A stretch of DNA of 46,159 bases from Candidatus Gastranaerophilales bacterium (GCA_944325865.1 CALVBS010000010.1:1-46159); one strand, 5' to 3'. Numbered from the stretch's first letter, positions 15,231 to 24,059 are shown. A program made the numbers and translations. The notes: a model not told the origin generated them from the letters alone.

Positions 15231-16067
15231 ATGGGATATAAAATTTTATCAAAAAAAGAAATTTGTCCGAATCAATATGAAATAACCATAGATGCACCTT
15301 ACGTAGTAAGAAATGCAAAAGCCGGCCAATTTATTATTTTCAGAGCTGATGAAAACGGAGAAAGAGTGCCGCTTACTATCGCAGATGTTAACAAAGAAAC
15401 CGGAGCTTTAACTCTGGTATTTATGGCAGTCGGATATTCAACAAAACGTCTTGCATCACTCGGAGTCGGGGATGAAATTGCTGATATCGTAGGGCCTCTC
15501 GGGAAACCTACCCACATTGAAAAATACGGAACAGTAGTTTGTCTTGCAGGAGGTTACGGGGCTGCTCCGTGCTATTTGATTGCAAAAGCATTCAAAGAAG
15601 CCGGGAATAAAGTTTACATGATTATGGGTGCCAGAAACAAAGATTTAATATTCTGGGCAGATAAAATGAAAGATGCTTGTTCGGAATTATTTATCACAAC
15701 AGATGACGGTTCACTGGGTGAAAAAGGTTTCGTAACTCAGGTAATGGAAAGATTGATGAATCAGGAAAAAATAGATTACGCCATTGCCGTAGGTCCTATG
15801 CCTATGATGAGAGCAGTTGCTGACCTCACCAGAGACAAAGGTATCTATACGGAAGCAAGCATGAATCCTATTATGGTTGACGGAACCGGCATGTGCGGTG
15901 CCTGCCGTGTAACTGTCGGCGGAGAAGTTAAGTTCGCCTGCGTTGACGGTCCTGATTTCGATGCTCATAAAATTGATTTTGATGAAGTTATTAACAGAAC
16001 AAAAATTTACAAAGATCAAGAAAGAAAACGCGACGAAAATTGCAACTTGTTAAAACAAGCCCGATAG
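15231..16067 (+). CDS. NfnA/SudB-like FAD-NAD(P)H and 2Fe-2S oxidoreductase subunit
   Basis: 278 residues of the PyrK/NfnA group. An FAD-binding barrel covers residues 1-95 (RVPLTIAD). The NAD(P)-binding Rossmann part is near VVCLAGGYGAAPCYLIAKA (103-121). A terminal 2Fe-2S loop has Cys222, Cys225 and Cys237 with Asp217 just before, in VDGTGMCGACRVTVGGEVKF. In NfnA this cluster has one Asp and three Cys ligands. Such subunits pass electrons between NAD(P)H and ferredoxin. The usual partner, a GltD-like NfnB, does not follow; instead a 4-Cys protein and EtfBA do, 27 bases on. Confidence 0.9.
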   Translation: MGYKILSKKEICPNQYEITIDAPYVVRNAKAGQFIIFRADENGERVPLTIADVNKETGALTLVFMAVGYSTKRLASLGVGDEIADIVGPLGKPTHIEKYGTVVCLAGGYGAAPCYLIAKAFKEAGNKVYMIMGARNKDLIFWADKMKDACSELFITTDDGSLGEKGFVTQVMERLMNQEKIDYAIAVGPMPMMRAVADLTRDKGIYTEASMNPIMVDGTGMCGACRVTVGGEVKFACVDGPDFDAHKIDFDEVINRTKIYKDQERKRDENCNLLKQAR

Positions 16068-16094
16068 GTATTTAAAATAAGAAGGAGAAAAGTA

Positions 16095-16286
16095 ATGGCG
16101 GATATTAAAAAAGGAATTCCTTACTGCCCGTTAATGAGTGTAGGCAAAGATGTGGACATGGTTTGTACACAGGAACGCTGTGCATGGTATATTCCTAACA
16201 TTAAAAAATGTTCTATGTACATAATGGCTTACAATGCTCTTTTGGAAGCTAATTCAAAACAGATTACCAAAAAACGGATTGTATAA
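16095..16286 (+). CDS. Small four-cysteine protein in electron-transfer operon
   Basis: 63 residues with Cys11, Cys24, Cys29 and Cys39 (YCPLMSVG, VCTQERCAWY, KCSMY). Four cysteines in a small basic protein could hold an Fe-S cluster or zinc. AAGGAGAAAAG precedes the ATG. It sits between the NfnA-like gene and etfB with short gaps (27 and 26 bases), so co-expression and a role with those redox proteins are likely. I know no function for the family. Confidence 0.75.
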   Translation: MADIKKGIPYCPLMSVGKDVDMVCTQERCAWYIPNIKKCSMYIMAYNALLEANSKQITKKRIV

Positions 16287-16312
16287 TTAACAATTTCAAA
16301 AGAAAGTTTAAT

Positions 16313-17095
16313 ATGAAAATAGTATTGTGCATCAAGCAGGTTCCGGATACTTCAGACATAAAGTGGACTGAAAATAATACAATTCAGCGTGAAGGACTGG
16401 AAAGTATCATAAATCCTTATGATGTTTATGCAATGGAAGCTGCACTAAAATTAAAAAGGTCTTATAATAATATTGAGATAACGGCTCTTACCATGGGGCC
16501 GTCTCAGGCTGAAGACATGTTGAAAAAAGCAATATCAGTCGGCGTTGATAATGCAATTCTGCTTACGGACAGAAAATTTGCCGCAGCGGATACTTATGCA
16601 ACAGGAAAAACTATCGGTACAGCAATAAAAACTAAAATTCCTGATTTTGACTTAGTTATCTGCGGTCAGTTTGCAATAGACGGAGATACTGCTCAAACGG
16701 GTCCAAGCATTGCTAATACTTTGAATATTTCGCAGGTTACTTACGTTCAGGAAATCCTTTCTTATGACACTGACTCAATAACGGTGAGAAGAGAACTTGA
16801 AGACGGAACGGAAATTGTCAAAGTAAAACTTCCGGCATTGATTTGTGTTTTGAAAGATTATTTTGAACCGACACGGGCAAAAATTAACGGAATTATTAAG
16901 GCTCAAAATACGGAAATAAAAACTTTCGGGTTTGAAGATTTAGGACTTGCGGCAGAAGAAGTCGGCTTAAAAGGCTCACCGACTTATGTTAGCAAAGCAT
17001 TCCGTCCGGCTGCCAAAGATACGCAATGCCAGTATTGCTCAACCGTTGAAGAACTGGCTGAAAAAATAAAACTTTGCGGAGGATTAAATGGCTAA
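16313..17095 (+). CDS. etfB: Electron transfer flavoprotein beta subunit
   Basis: 260 residues: MKIVLCIKQVPDTSDIKW, INPYDVYAMEAALKLK, TMGPSQAEDMLKKAISVG, ILLTDRKFAAADTYAT and ICGQFAIDGDTAQTGPSIA. This is the pattern of EtfB proteins that work with NADH in anaerobes (bifurcating group), rather than the mitochondrial type. EtfB carries one flavin or AMP and joins EtfA. It overlaps etfA by eight bases, so translation is coupled. No acyl-CoA dehydrogenase gene is adjacent. Confidence 0.95.
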   Translation: MKIVLCIKQVPDTSDIKWTENNTIQREGLESIINPYDVYAMEAALKLKRSYNNIEITALTMGPSQAEDMLKKAISVGVDNAILLTDRKFAAADTYATGKTIGTAIKTKIPDFDLVICGQFAIDGDTAQTGPSIANTLNISQVTYVQEILSYDTDSITVRRELEDGTEIVKVKLPALICVLKDYFEPTRAKINGIIKAQNTEIKTFGFEDLGLAAEEVGLKGSPTYVSKAFRPAAKDTQCQYCSTVEELAEKIKLCGGLNG

Positions 17096-18083
17096 AGAAA
17101 TCCTTATTTATGCTGAAGTAACACGTGATAATTATATACATACCGTTTTTTTTGAACTTGCAAACAAAGCAAGAGAACTTGCAGAAAAACTTGAAAATGC
17201 GGAGGTTAATGCTCTTTTAATTTCAAAACGCGGACTTGCGGCCGACTACAGAGAGGCGTTTGTTAACAGCGGAATAACTAAAATTTATACGGCTGAAGGT
17301 GAGAATTTTGAAACTTATAACACGGATTATTTTGCTAAAGCTGCAGTTGATGTCATTCAGGAAATCAAACCTGAAATTTTACTTATAGGTGCAACCAATC
17401 AGGGTAGAGATCTTGCACCGAGAATTTCAACAGCTCTGCATACAGGTTTAACTGCGGACTGTACAGGTCTTGATATAAACGAAAAAGGTCAGCTTGCAGC
17501 TACCCGCCCAACCTTCGGCGGACAACTTATGGCGACAATCCTTTGCAAAAATCTTCCGCAAATGGCAACCGTCAGGCCGAAAGTATTTAAACCTGCAGAA
17601 CAGAATTTTGTAAAACCCGCTGAAATAATTTACAAAGAAATTAATCTTGAAAATACACCTAAAAATGTTGAACTTTTAGAATTTCAAAGAAAACTTACCT
17701 CGGAAATAAACGAGCTTGATAGTGCCGAAATTATAATTGCCGGCGGACGCGGAATGAAAAATGAAGCAGGGTTTAATCTTTTAAAGGAATTTGCGGATAA
17801 AATCGGGGCTGCAGTCGGAGCAAGCAGAGTTGCGGTAGAAATGGGACTTGCATCTCATGAAATGCAGGTAGGACAAACAGGTAAAACTGTTACGCCTAAA
17901 CTATATATAGCCTGTGGAATTTCAGGAGCAATACAACACACAATCGGTATGGATAAATCCGAAAAAATTATTGCAATAAATTCTGATGCAAACGCACCGA
18001 TATTTGAAATTGCTGACTACGGTATTGTTGGCGATGCCTTTGAAATTCTGCCAAAATTAATTGCAACCGGATTATCTAAATGA
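17088..18083 (+). CDS. etfA: Electron transfer flavoprotein alpha subunit
   Basis: 331 residues. The N-terminal alpha/beta domain (ILIYAEVTRD; EILLIGATNQGRDLAPRIS) is followed by the FAD domain with AGGRGMKNEAGF, AVGASRVAVEMGLA, QVGQTGKTVTPKLYIACG, ISGAIQHTIGM and IFEIADYGIVGDAFEI. These hold the flavin-binding residues of the ETF family. It overlaps etfB. With the NfnA-like protein it may form a branched electron-transfer complex; that is inference from gene order. Confidence 0.96.
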   Translation: MAKEILIYAEVTRDNYIHTVFFELANKARELAEKLENAEVNALLISKRGLAADYREAFVNSGITKIYTAEGENFETYNTDYFAKAAVDVIQEIKPEILLIGATNQGRDLAPRISTALHTGLTADCTGLDINEKGQLAATRPTFGGQLMATILCKNLPQMATVRPKVFKPAEQNFVKPAEIIYKEINLENTPKNVELLEFQRKLTSEINELDSAEIIIAGGRGMKNEAGFNLLKEFADKIGAAVGASRVAVEMGLASHEMQVGQTGKTVTPKLYIACGISGAIQHTIGMDKSEKIIAINSDANAPIFEIADYGIVGDAFEILPKLIATGLSK

Positions 18084-18198
18084 TATCAATATCTTTTACA
18101 AGCACTTCAATGCTTACCCCAAGAGCTTTTGCAATCCTATAAAGGGTAACTATCGTAGGAGATTTTTCCGCACGTTCAATACATCCGATAAGCAAAAT
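18076..18198 (-). pseudogene. Truncated XRE-family regulator, C-terminal half only
   Basis: A stop-bounded frame reads GCIERAEKSPTIVTLYRIAK then ALGVSIEVLVKDIDII. This is the recognition helix and C-terminal part of an XRE/HTH_3 domain. The N-terminal helices are missing and a stop (18199-18201) lies directly upstream. The frame's end overlaps the end of etfA by eight bases. It appears to be the remnant of a regulator once located between etfA and mnmG. Confidence 0.6.
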
Positions 18199-18262
18199 CT
18201 ACCTTAAAATTTCGATTCAGAGATTTATTTGGCATTTTACTTTTCACTTTAGACTTTTGTAA

Positions 18263-18268
18263 TATAAT
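18263..18268 (+). promoter_or_regulatory. -10 element of mnmG, leaderless arrangement
   Basis: A perfect TATAAT ends six bases before the ATG at 18275; TTTTCA lies 16 bases upstream of it. No ribosome site fits in the gap, so the message probably starts at the ATG. Confidence 0.5.
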
Positions 18269-18274
18269 TAAATT

Positions 18275-20164
18275 ATGGATTATTTGCAGAATAAATATGA
18301 TGTAATAGTAGTAGGTGCAGGACACGCAGGTTGTGAGGCAGCATTATCCTGTGCCAGACTCGGTGCTAAGGTTCTGCTTGCAACTCTTAATCTGGATAAT
18401 ATCGCATTGCAGCCATGCAATCCGGCAATAGGCGGTCCTGCTAAATCGACACTTGTACGAGAAATTGATGCCCTCGGCGGAATTATGGGGGAAGCTGCCG
18501 ATGCTACTTATATTCAGATGAAAATGCTTAATTCATCAAAAGGGCCTGCCGTTCAGGCACTTAGAGCTCAATCTGATAAAAAAGAATATTCAAATTATTT
18601 ACGAAATATTCTGGAATCCAATGAAAATATATTCCTTAGACAAGCTTGTATTACCGATTTAATAGCAAAAGACGGAAGAATCACCGGAGCTATTGATGAA
18701 TTCGGAATTGAATATTCCGCACGGGCAATAATCCTTACAACAGGAACTTCCCTAAACGGAAGAATATTTGTAGGTCTAAAGTCATACAGTGCTGGCCGAC
18801 TCGGTGAGGCTGCAGCTACAGGCTTATCAGAATCTTTAATAAAACTCGGCATTAATATAAAAAAACTTAAAACAGGGACTCCGCCGCGTGTTGACAAAAG
18901 AACTATTGACTATTCAAAAATGAAAGTTCAACCGGGCGACGAAATTCTGAATTTTTATTCGTTTAAACCGAACAGACCGGTAAGACAACAGTATCCTTGT
19001 TATTTAACAAGAACAAATGAAGATACTCATAAAATCATCAGGGCCAACCTTGACAAATCTCCGATGTATAAAGGTCTAATCCACGGAGTAGGTCCGAGAT
19101 ACTGCCCTTCCATTGAAGATAAAGTCGTAAGATTCAGCGAGAACCCTTCCCATCACATATTCATCGAACCGGAGGGCCTCGGAACTTATGAAGTTTATAT
19201 TCAGGGCTTTTCAAGTTCCCTGCCGGCGGATGTGCAGGTACAAATGCTCCATACATTACCAGGCCTGGAAAAAGCTCATATTATTAAACCGGCTTATGCT
19301 GTCGAATACGATTATGTTCCTGCCGTACAAACAACCCACTCACTTATGTCAAAAAATATTCAAGGCCTGTTCTTTGCTGGTCAGATAAACGGAACCAGCG
19401 GTTATGAAGAAGCTGCTGCACAAGGGTTAATTGCAGGCATAAATGCAGTGAATTATATGAATAATTCCGAAATGCTTGAACTTTCAAGAAGTTCTTCCTA
19501 TATAGGAACACTTATTGACGATTTAGTCACAAAAGATATTGATGACCCTTACAGAATGCTTACTTCTCGTTCTGAATACCGGCTTTTACTAAGACAGGAC
19601 AATGCGGATGCCAGATTGACTCCTATTGGACACAAAATAGGATTAATCGATGATGCACAATTCAAATACTTTAGAGATAAACAGGATGCAATCACAAAAG
19701 AATCTGAAAGATTAAAAGAAGCAAAAGTATCCGCAACGGATGAAGTAAATAGTATTCTTGCAAAATATAACGAACATATAGAAAGAGGCTGCAAGCTTGC
19801 AGAACTCTTAAAACGTCCTAATATAACCTATTCAATTCTGCAGGAAATAGACTGCGAAACACGAGAATTGAATCTTCGCCGCGATATCTACGAACAGGTC
19901 GAAATCCTAGCAAAATATGAAGGATATCTGAAACGTCAGGAAATACAGGTTAATCAGGCCGGAAGACTCGAAAAATTCAAGATTCCTGAGAATATAGACT
20001 ATATGAAAATTGAACATATTTCCTCTGAAACAAAAGAAAAATTGAATAAAATACGCCCTAAAACCCTTGCACAGGCTTCAAGAATAGGCGGAGTCAAACC
20101 TGCGGATATTTCGGTTTTGATGGTACTTTTAGATAAACACACCTTTGCAAAAACAGAAATTTAA
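18275..20164 (+). CDS. mnmG: tRNA U34 carboxymethylaminomethyl-modification enzyme MnmG
   Basis: 629 residues, typical for MnmG (GidA). It starts with the FAD Rossmann motif DVIVVGAGHAGCEAALSCAR. LQPCNPAIGGPAKSTLVREI, GTSLNGRIFVG, YCPSIEDKVVRF, and GLFFAGQINGTSGYEEAAAQ follow, then the C-terminal tRNA-binding helices (LAQASRIGGVKPADISVLM). With MnmE it installs the cmnm5 group on wobble uridine. The likely start is immediately after a TATAAT box. Its last four bases overlap the convergent secreted-protein gene. Confidence 0.97.
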   Translation: MDYLQNKYDVIVVGAGHAGCEAALSCARLGAKVLLATLNLDNIALQPCNPAIGGPAKSTLVREIDALGGIMGEAADATYIQMKMLNSSKGPAVQALRAQSDKKEYSNYLRNILESNENIFLRQACITDLIAKDGRITGAIDEFGIEYSARAIILTTGTSLNGRIFVGLKSYSAGRLGEAAATGLSESLIKLGINIKKLKTGTPPRVDKRTIDYSKMKVQPGDEILNFYSFKPNRPVRQQYPCYLTRTNEDTHKIIRANLDKSPMYKGLIHGVGPRYCPSIEDKVVRFSENPSHHIFIEPEGLGTYEVYIQGFSSSLPADVQVQMLHTLPGLEKAHIIKPAYAVEYDYVPAVQTTHSLMSKNIQGLFFAGQINGTSGYEEAAAQGLIAGINAVNYMNNSEMLELSRSSSYIGTLIDDLVTKDIDDPYRMLTSRSEYRLLLRQDNADARLTPIGHKIGLIDDAQFKYFRDKQDAITKESERLKEAKVSATDEVNSILAKYNEHIERGCKLAELLKRPNITYSILQEIDCETRELNLRRDIYEQVEILAKYEGYLKRQEIQVNQAGRLEKFKIPENIDYMKIEHISSETKEKLNKIRPKTLAQASRIGGVKPADISVLMVLLDKHTFAKTEI

Positions 20165-20523
20165 AATCTAATCTTGAATCCGCTGCCGACACCAACAGAA
20201 CGGTGAGATCTAATTGGTTTTGTTTGATATCTGTAAGATCCGTATCTTGGTCCGCCGCCATAAAATCGCGTTGTATAAGGAACTGTTTCAGTATAAATAA
20301 TTTTCCTTCCGTCATCTTCAACTTCAACAGTCTTGACTGTACCGATTCCGTTTCTGTAATAATGAGTGTTATAACCGTTATTATAAAGTTTCAGCGGAGT
20401 AATAGGCGACAAAACATATTTGTCAACATTAGGATCCGTAGAAATTCCGTTTACGGTTTTGGCATAACCCGGCAGAATTGTTATCGCTAAAACTGCCACA
20501 GTAATTATAAAATGTCTCACCAT
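20161..20523 (-). CDS. Small secreted protein
   Basis: 120 residues. A Sec signal peptide (MVRHFIITVAVLAITILPGYAK) is followed by a Tyr, Arg and Gly-rich mature part. It ends in alternating basic and aromatic residues (GVGSGFKIRF), the last being Phe as in many outer-membrane-associated proteins. AGAAGGAGTGTATAT precedes the ATG. It is convergent with mnmG and overlaps it by four bases. No family recognised. Confidence 0.75.
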   Translation of the reverse strand: MVRHFIITVAVLAITILPGYAKTVNGISTDPNVDKYVLSPITPLKLYNNGYNTHYYRNGIGTVKTVEVEDDGRKIIYTETVPYTTRFYGGGPRYGSYRYQTKPIRSHRSVGVGSGFKIRF

Positions 20524-20580
20524 ATATACACTCCTTCTGCCTTTAATTTATAACGACTTATTTCGGAAAATTGTTCATTA

Positions 20581-20862
20581 TCAAAAATTTTCATCAAGTT
20601 TTTTATACTCAATGTTATTTCTTTTAAGAATACTCTCAACAATATTATCCCTATCAACCTTTACATTTATAACGACTTTCCCGTAAACACTGTTATATTT
20701 TAATTGATTAAATGTTCCTCTGGGATTGGTCATCCAAAAGTTGTTCATAAGCATACCGAGAGTAAAAATTTGATTACGACTAATTGCCAAAGATGCATCA
20801 ATTTCGTATTTACTTTTAAACGGAACACTATTTATGTATGGAGAATACCTGCTGATTTTCAT
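20581..20862 (-). CDS. Small F-motif protein, function unknown
   Basis: 93 residues starting MKISRYSPYINSVPFKSKYE. The PFKSK element belongs to the N-terminal pattern shared by many small genes in this window. The rest is a compact mixed fold ending with a basic helix (VDRDNIVESILKRNNIEYKK). It is the last gene of the leftward effector-like run. A box ATATAGCAAAAATTTTTTAT (20907-20930 with its T-run) lies 45 bases upstream and recurs before the 24043 gene. No catalytic motif seen. Confidence 0.6.
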   Translation of the reverse strand: MKISRYSPYINSVPFKSKYEIDASLAISRNQIFTLGMLMNNFWMTNPRGTFNQLKYNSVYGKVVINVKVDRDNIVESILKRNNIEYKKLDENF

Positions 20863-20906
20863 CTGTAAAAATTCCTGTCAATTATATTATTTTTAATATA
20901 TAAAAC

Positions 20907-20930
20907 AAAAATAAAAAATTTTTGCTATAT
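20907..20930 (-). promoter_or_regulatory. GCAAAA...TATTTTT upstream box
   Basis: Minus-strand ATATAGCAAAAATTTTTTAT followed by TTTT. Nearly identical to 24060-24082. Weaker relatives occur at 43148, 43885, 43932 and 45010, always pointing at an F-motif gene. Confidence 0.45.
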
Positions 20931-20985
20931 ATCACAAATTATTACAGCTGATATAAATAAACAATAACTAACCGGAGTATCATTT

Positions 20986-22305
20986 TTATGAAACTTTATC
21001 ATTAATAATTTTTTGTTCTGCAAGTTCAACGGCACGCCGAATTTTATTACGATGAGGAGTTTTTATATTTTCGCAAAGCTGTTTCAATCTGGTAATAATA
21101 TCTGTCTTTTCAGGCATCGTCTTTCTGTTAACAACTTGTTTATAATATCTGCGTATTATTTTATCAGTAAGTTCTTCTACTTCCTTTTGTATTCCTCCTA
21201 TATCAATAACTCTGCCGGCAACAGTATTAGAAGCATTTTGTTCTATGTCCGTCGGAATAATACCGAGTTTTGAAAAATCTATTTCCTTTGTGATTTCAGG
21301 CAATGAATCATCAGAATATGGGGAAATACTAAATTTATGCCCCAAATCAAACATATCCTGTTTATTCAAATTTGTATTATGTAAAGAGTGCCCAAGAGAA
21401 TTTCTAATATAGGCAGACGAATTTGCTTCCGCAGCAACACCATGAGTATCCTGACAGTCAAATATTATTTGCAAACCTTTCTTTAATTCGTCTTTTGAAG
21501 GTATATTTTCACAACTAGTCTTAAACATTTCAATATATTCTTTAATTTCTTGTTCACTACCGTTTCCAACAGCTCTCCTGAATAGTGAATTATTTTTCAT
21601 AAAAAATGAATACAATTCATCCACAGTCATTTGTGAAAGCATTTCTATCTGCTTTAACCCTATTTCCGCAAGCAAATAAGAAAAGAATTCTGAATCTCTA
21701 TAAACTTTCATAACTCTGTCTTTAAATATTTTTTTACCTTTGTTATCTAAAAATTCAAGCCTATATCCCCTGCCAAAAGCTCCTCCACCAAGAAATGACA
21801 ATTTTACCTCGGCATCTTCAGGTAAAATATCTGCCATGGCTTCTTTAATTTTTCCTGCGGCATTCTTATGTATTTTTTGAATAGTTTCTTCAGGAAGAAA
21901 ACTATCCAAAATATCTTTCATAGTATTTTTAAGTTCTTCAACCTCTCCTGTGATTAATTTTTTCAAAAGAAAATCCATTTTTTCATCGGGAATTCCGTTT
22001 CTTTGCAACTCGTCCAGCATTATTTTATCTTGCATATTCAACTCATCAGCAGCCTGTGCAAATCCGGACTGGACCTTCTTAATAACTTTAGCTTTTTCAG
22101 GAAGTTTTATGGCTGCTTTCAGCATATCATCAGGGATATTTCCTATAACTTTATTTTTTGCAGACAAAACGATTTTATCGTAAGACTCATAATTAAGATT
22201 ACTTGTAAACAGTCTTTTTAATCTGGAATAACCATTCACGGCAATATCAGACTGCGAACCAGCTTTACAGCCTAAAAAATTTACAACATTGCCAATACTA
22301 ACCAT
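20986..22305 (-). CDS. Large protein with a protein-kinase-like nucleotide-binding region
   Basis: 439 residues. N-terminus MVSIGNVVNFLGCKAG is polar, with no Sec signal, then a helical region to about 165. Residues 172-203 look like a kinase N-lobe: a glycine loop LGGGAFGRGYRLEF and a VMKVYR strand with candidate Lys200. HGVAAEANSSAYIRNSLGH (288-306) and AGRVIDIGGI (363-372, Asp368 as DFG-like metal ligand) could complete an atypical active site. The C-terminus is helical and basic. This resembles bacterial effector kinases, but no HRD motif is visible, so a pseudokinase is possible. AAAGGG precedes the ATG. It follows the broken metalloprotease gene on the same strand. Confidence 0.55.
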   Translation of the reverse strand: MVSIGNVVNFLGCKAGSQSDIAVNGYSRLKRLFTSNLNYESYDKIVLSAKNKVIGNIPDDMLKAAIKLPEKAKVIKKVQSGFAQAADELNMQDKIMLDELQRNGIPDEKMDFLLKKLITGEVEELKNTMKDILDSFLPEETIQKIHKNAAGKIKEAMADILPEDAEVKLSFLGGGAFGRGYRLEFLDNKGKKIFKDRVMKVYRDSEFFSYLLAEIGLKQIEMLSQMTVDELYSFFMKNNSLFRRAVGNGSEQEIKEYIEMFKTSCENIPSKDELKKGLQIIFDCQDTHGVAAEANSSAYIRNSLGHSLHNTNLNKQDMFDLGHKFSISPYSDDSLPEITKEIDFSKLGIIPTDIEQNASNTVAGRVIDIGGIQKEVEELTDKIIRRYYKQVVNRKTMPEKTDIITRLKQLCENIKTPHRNKIRRAVELAEQKIINDKVS

Positions 22306-22394
22306 AACTGTTTACCCTTTCCGCTACATACATATATAAAGTATTTTAAAAGATATAAATTGATTAAATTATTGAAAATCATAATTAATATTAC

Positions 22395-23235
22395 TTAAAT
22401 ATTTAAATTCTGACGTTCTTTTTTCATAACATTCTTTAACAAATCCGTTACAATATCAAGCTTTTCAGCAAAACGTGCCTGATTATTAACATACTCTTTA
22501 TATAAATATATATTTAAACTATTCTTTAATCTTTTAATTAAGCCGCCTCTTTTAAGATAGTTAATTTCTTCATTATAGGCATTAATCTCGGTTATAAGTG
22601 AATATCTTATTTTTTGAAGTATTTCAATTTTTAAACGGGGCTCAAGCTTATCAAGTGCAGAATTCATACTCTGCTTGTATAAATCAATAAACCCCTTACT
22701 ATATGGACTTGCAAAATAATCATTTACAAACGTCATATCATGAATACCTGTACAAATATCATCAACACCATCAGTATTAAATTGTTCATTGACATCAAGT
22801 GCATTGGTTTTCGGATTACAAATATGATCAAAAAAAATGCCGGGTTTCGTGAATCGCAGTTCTTTTACTTTTTATAAAATGACCTGATTTATCCAGTTGT
22901 AAATAAACATTAAAACTGCCGTTTTCTACATATGCAATTTCCGCAGCCTCATCAGGACAAACTATTTTATACACCGGTTCCAATGTTCCGCCGAAATCTC
23001 CTCCTTCCTGTTTTTTTACATAATAATCAATCTTATAAGGAGCAAGCGTTTCATCAAGACATTTTCTGTACCCGTCAACAGACAACGGAACAGTATCCGG
23101 ATAGTATTTATCAAGATTTTTTACGAATTTCTTTGTATATTTATGTGCCAGAGCATAACGCTCTTTAACAGTTCCCCTGCATACATCCAGAGGGAGTTTT
23201 GCCGTAGGCAGAATTTTGTTTATTAGTTTTACCAT
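22395..23235 (-). CDS. HExxH metalloprotease-like protein, frame broken in a T8 tract
   Basis: The frame from ATG 23235 runs 135 codons to HETRHFF and then a stop. The stop is caused by eight T residues (plus-strand A at 22830-22837). With seven T residues it reads on as FFDHICNPKTNALDVNEQF and joins the frame that ends at 22395, giving 279 residues. His129-Glu130-x-x-His133 is a zinc-protease motif, His137 follows, and SLITEINAYNEE supplies a possible downstream Glu. No signal peptide is seen. It is 46 bases after the ART-like gene and 89 before the kinase-like gene. The break may be a switch, a decayed gene or a sequencing error. Confidence 0.6.
22830..22837 (-). repeat. Poly-T tract interrupting the HExxH gene
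   Basis: Eight T residues on the coding strand immediately after the HETRH codons. One T fewer restores a single frame across 22395-23235. Confidence 0.6.
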
Positions 23236-23281
23236 ACTATAATAACAATGCTGAATTACAAATTTTGCTAATTCCCTAAAT

Positions 23282-24043
23282 TTAGATATTTGTTAATTCT
23301 TTAAATTTTGAAATATAATTGTCCTGAGGCAATGTTGTTAAATCGATTTCCGCAATTTTCTCAACTTTTTCCACCGGCATCTCATTACAATATAAAAACT
23401 CAACAGGACGATTCCATAAAGAACTAAAACCTTCTTTACCGATATCGGTAAAATTTATCCATTCATCTGATAATTCACTGTTATCAGCACCTATTAATTT
23501 TATAGGTCTCCATTTAAACATAGACTCATCTTCGGCTTTTACAGGCACCCTCAAAATAACAACTTTGTGAGATGGCGATATCGGTCCGCCATGCTCCGGC
23601 ATATATCCGCCATACCATCTTACCATCCTTGTTAAAGTATTATCGTCATACTTATTTTTTATTGTATTTTTATCAGACAGAAAAACGCCATCTCCGAAAA
23701 ACGATTTTTTTATATATCCGTCCGCACAAATTGACTCAAAATTTTCTTTTGAAGTCATATGATACAAATATTCAGGTTTAATACTTTCTTCTGCAATATT
23801 CTGTAATGGCTGTATGATTGGAGAATTTGTTACTCTGGATACTCTTCCTCTGTTAAGCATTATTATTGCAATCAAAGAAACTAGTCCAAGACCGCCAGCA
23901 GCATACGGTAAAATTTTCTTAGTCCTTAAATGTTTATCGTTCTTTTCTTCCAAAGGCTGTATATTTGATTGTGAATTTGTTGATAGCGTACGGTTATTCG
24001 TATGATTTCTAAATGACAGATTTATAATATTATTCACTTTCAT
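23282..24043 (-). CDS. Membrane-anchored ADP-ribosyltransferase-like protein
   Basis: 253 residues. N-terminus MKVNNIINLSFRNHTN carries the F-motif. One transmembrane helix lies at about 44-64 (LPYAAGGLGLVSLIAIIML). The C-terminal domain has LYHMTSKENFESICADGYIK (93-112), GDGVFLSDKN, and VEFLYCNEMPVEKVEKI (213-230). The LYHxT...I...G order and the terminal EF...I..I block resemble Tpt1/DarT-type ADP-ribosyltransferases, with His95 as the NAD-binding candidate. That assignment is by motif only. It is the first gene of the leftward cluster with the HExxH and kinase-like genes and has the GCAAAA box 17 bases upstream. Confidence 0.55.
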   Translation of the reverse strand: MKVNNIINLSFRNHTNNRTLSTNSQSNIQPLEEKNDKHLRTKKILPYAAGGLGLVSLIAIIMLNRGRVSRVTNSPIIQPLQNIAEESIKPEYLYHMTSKENFESICADGYIKKSFFGDGVFLSDKNTIKNKYDDNTLTRMVRWYGGYMPEHGGPISPSHKVVILRVPVKAEDESMFKWRPIKLIGADNSELSDEWINFTDIGKEGFSSLWNRPVEFLYCNEMPVEKVEKIAEIDLTTLPQDNYISKFKELTNI

Positions 24044-24059
24044 ATCTATAGCTAAATAT

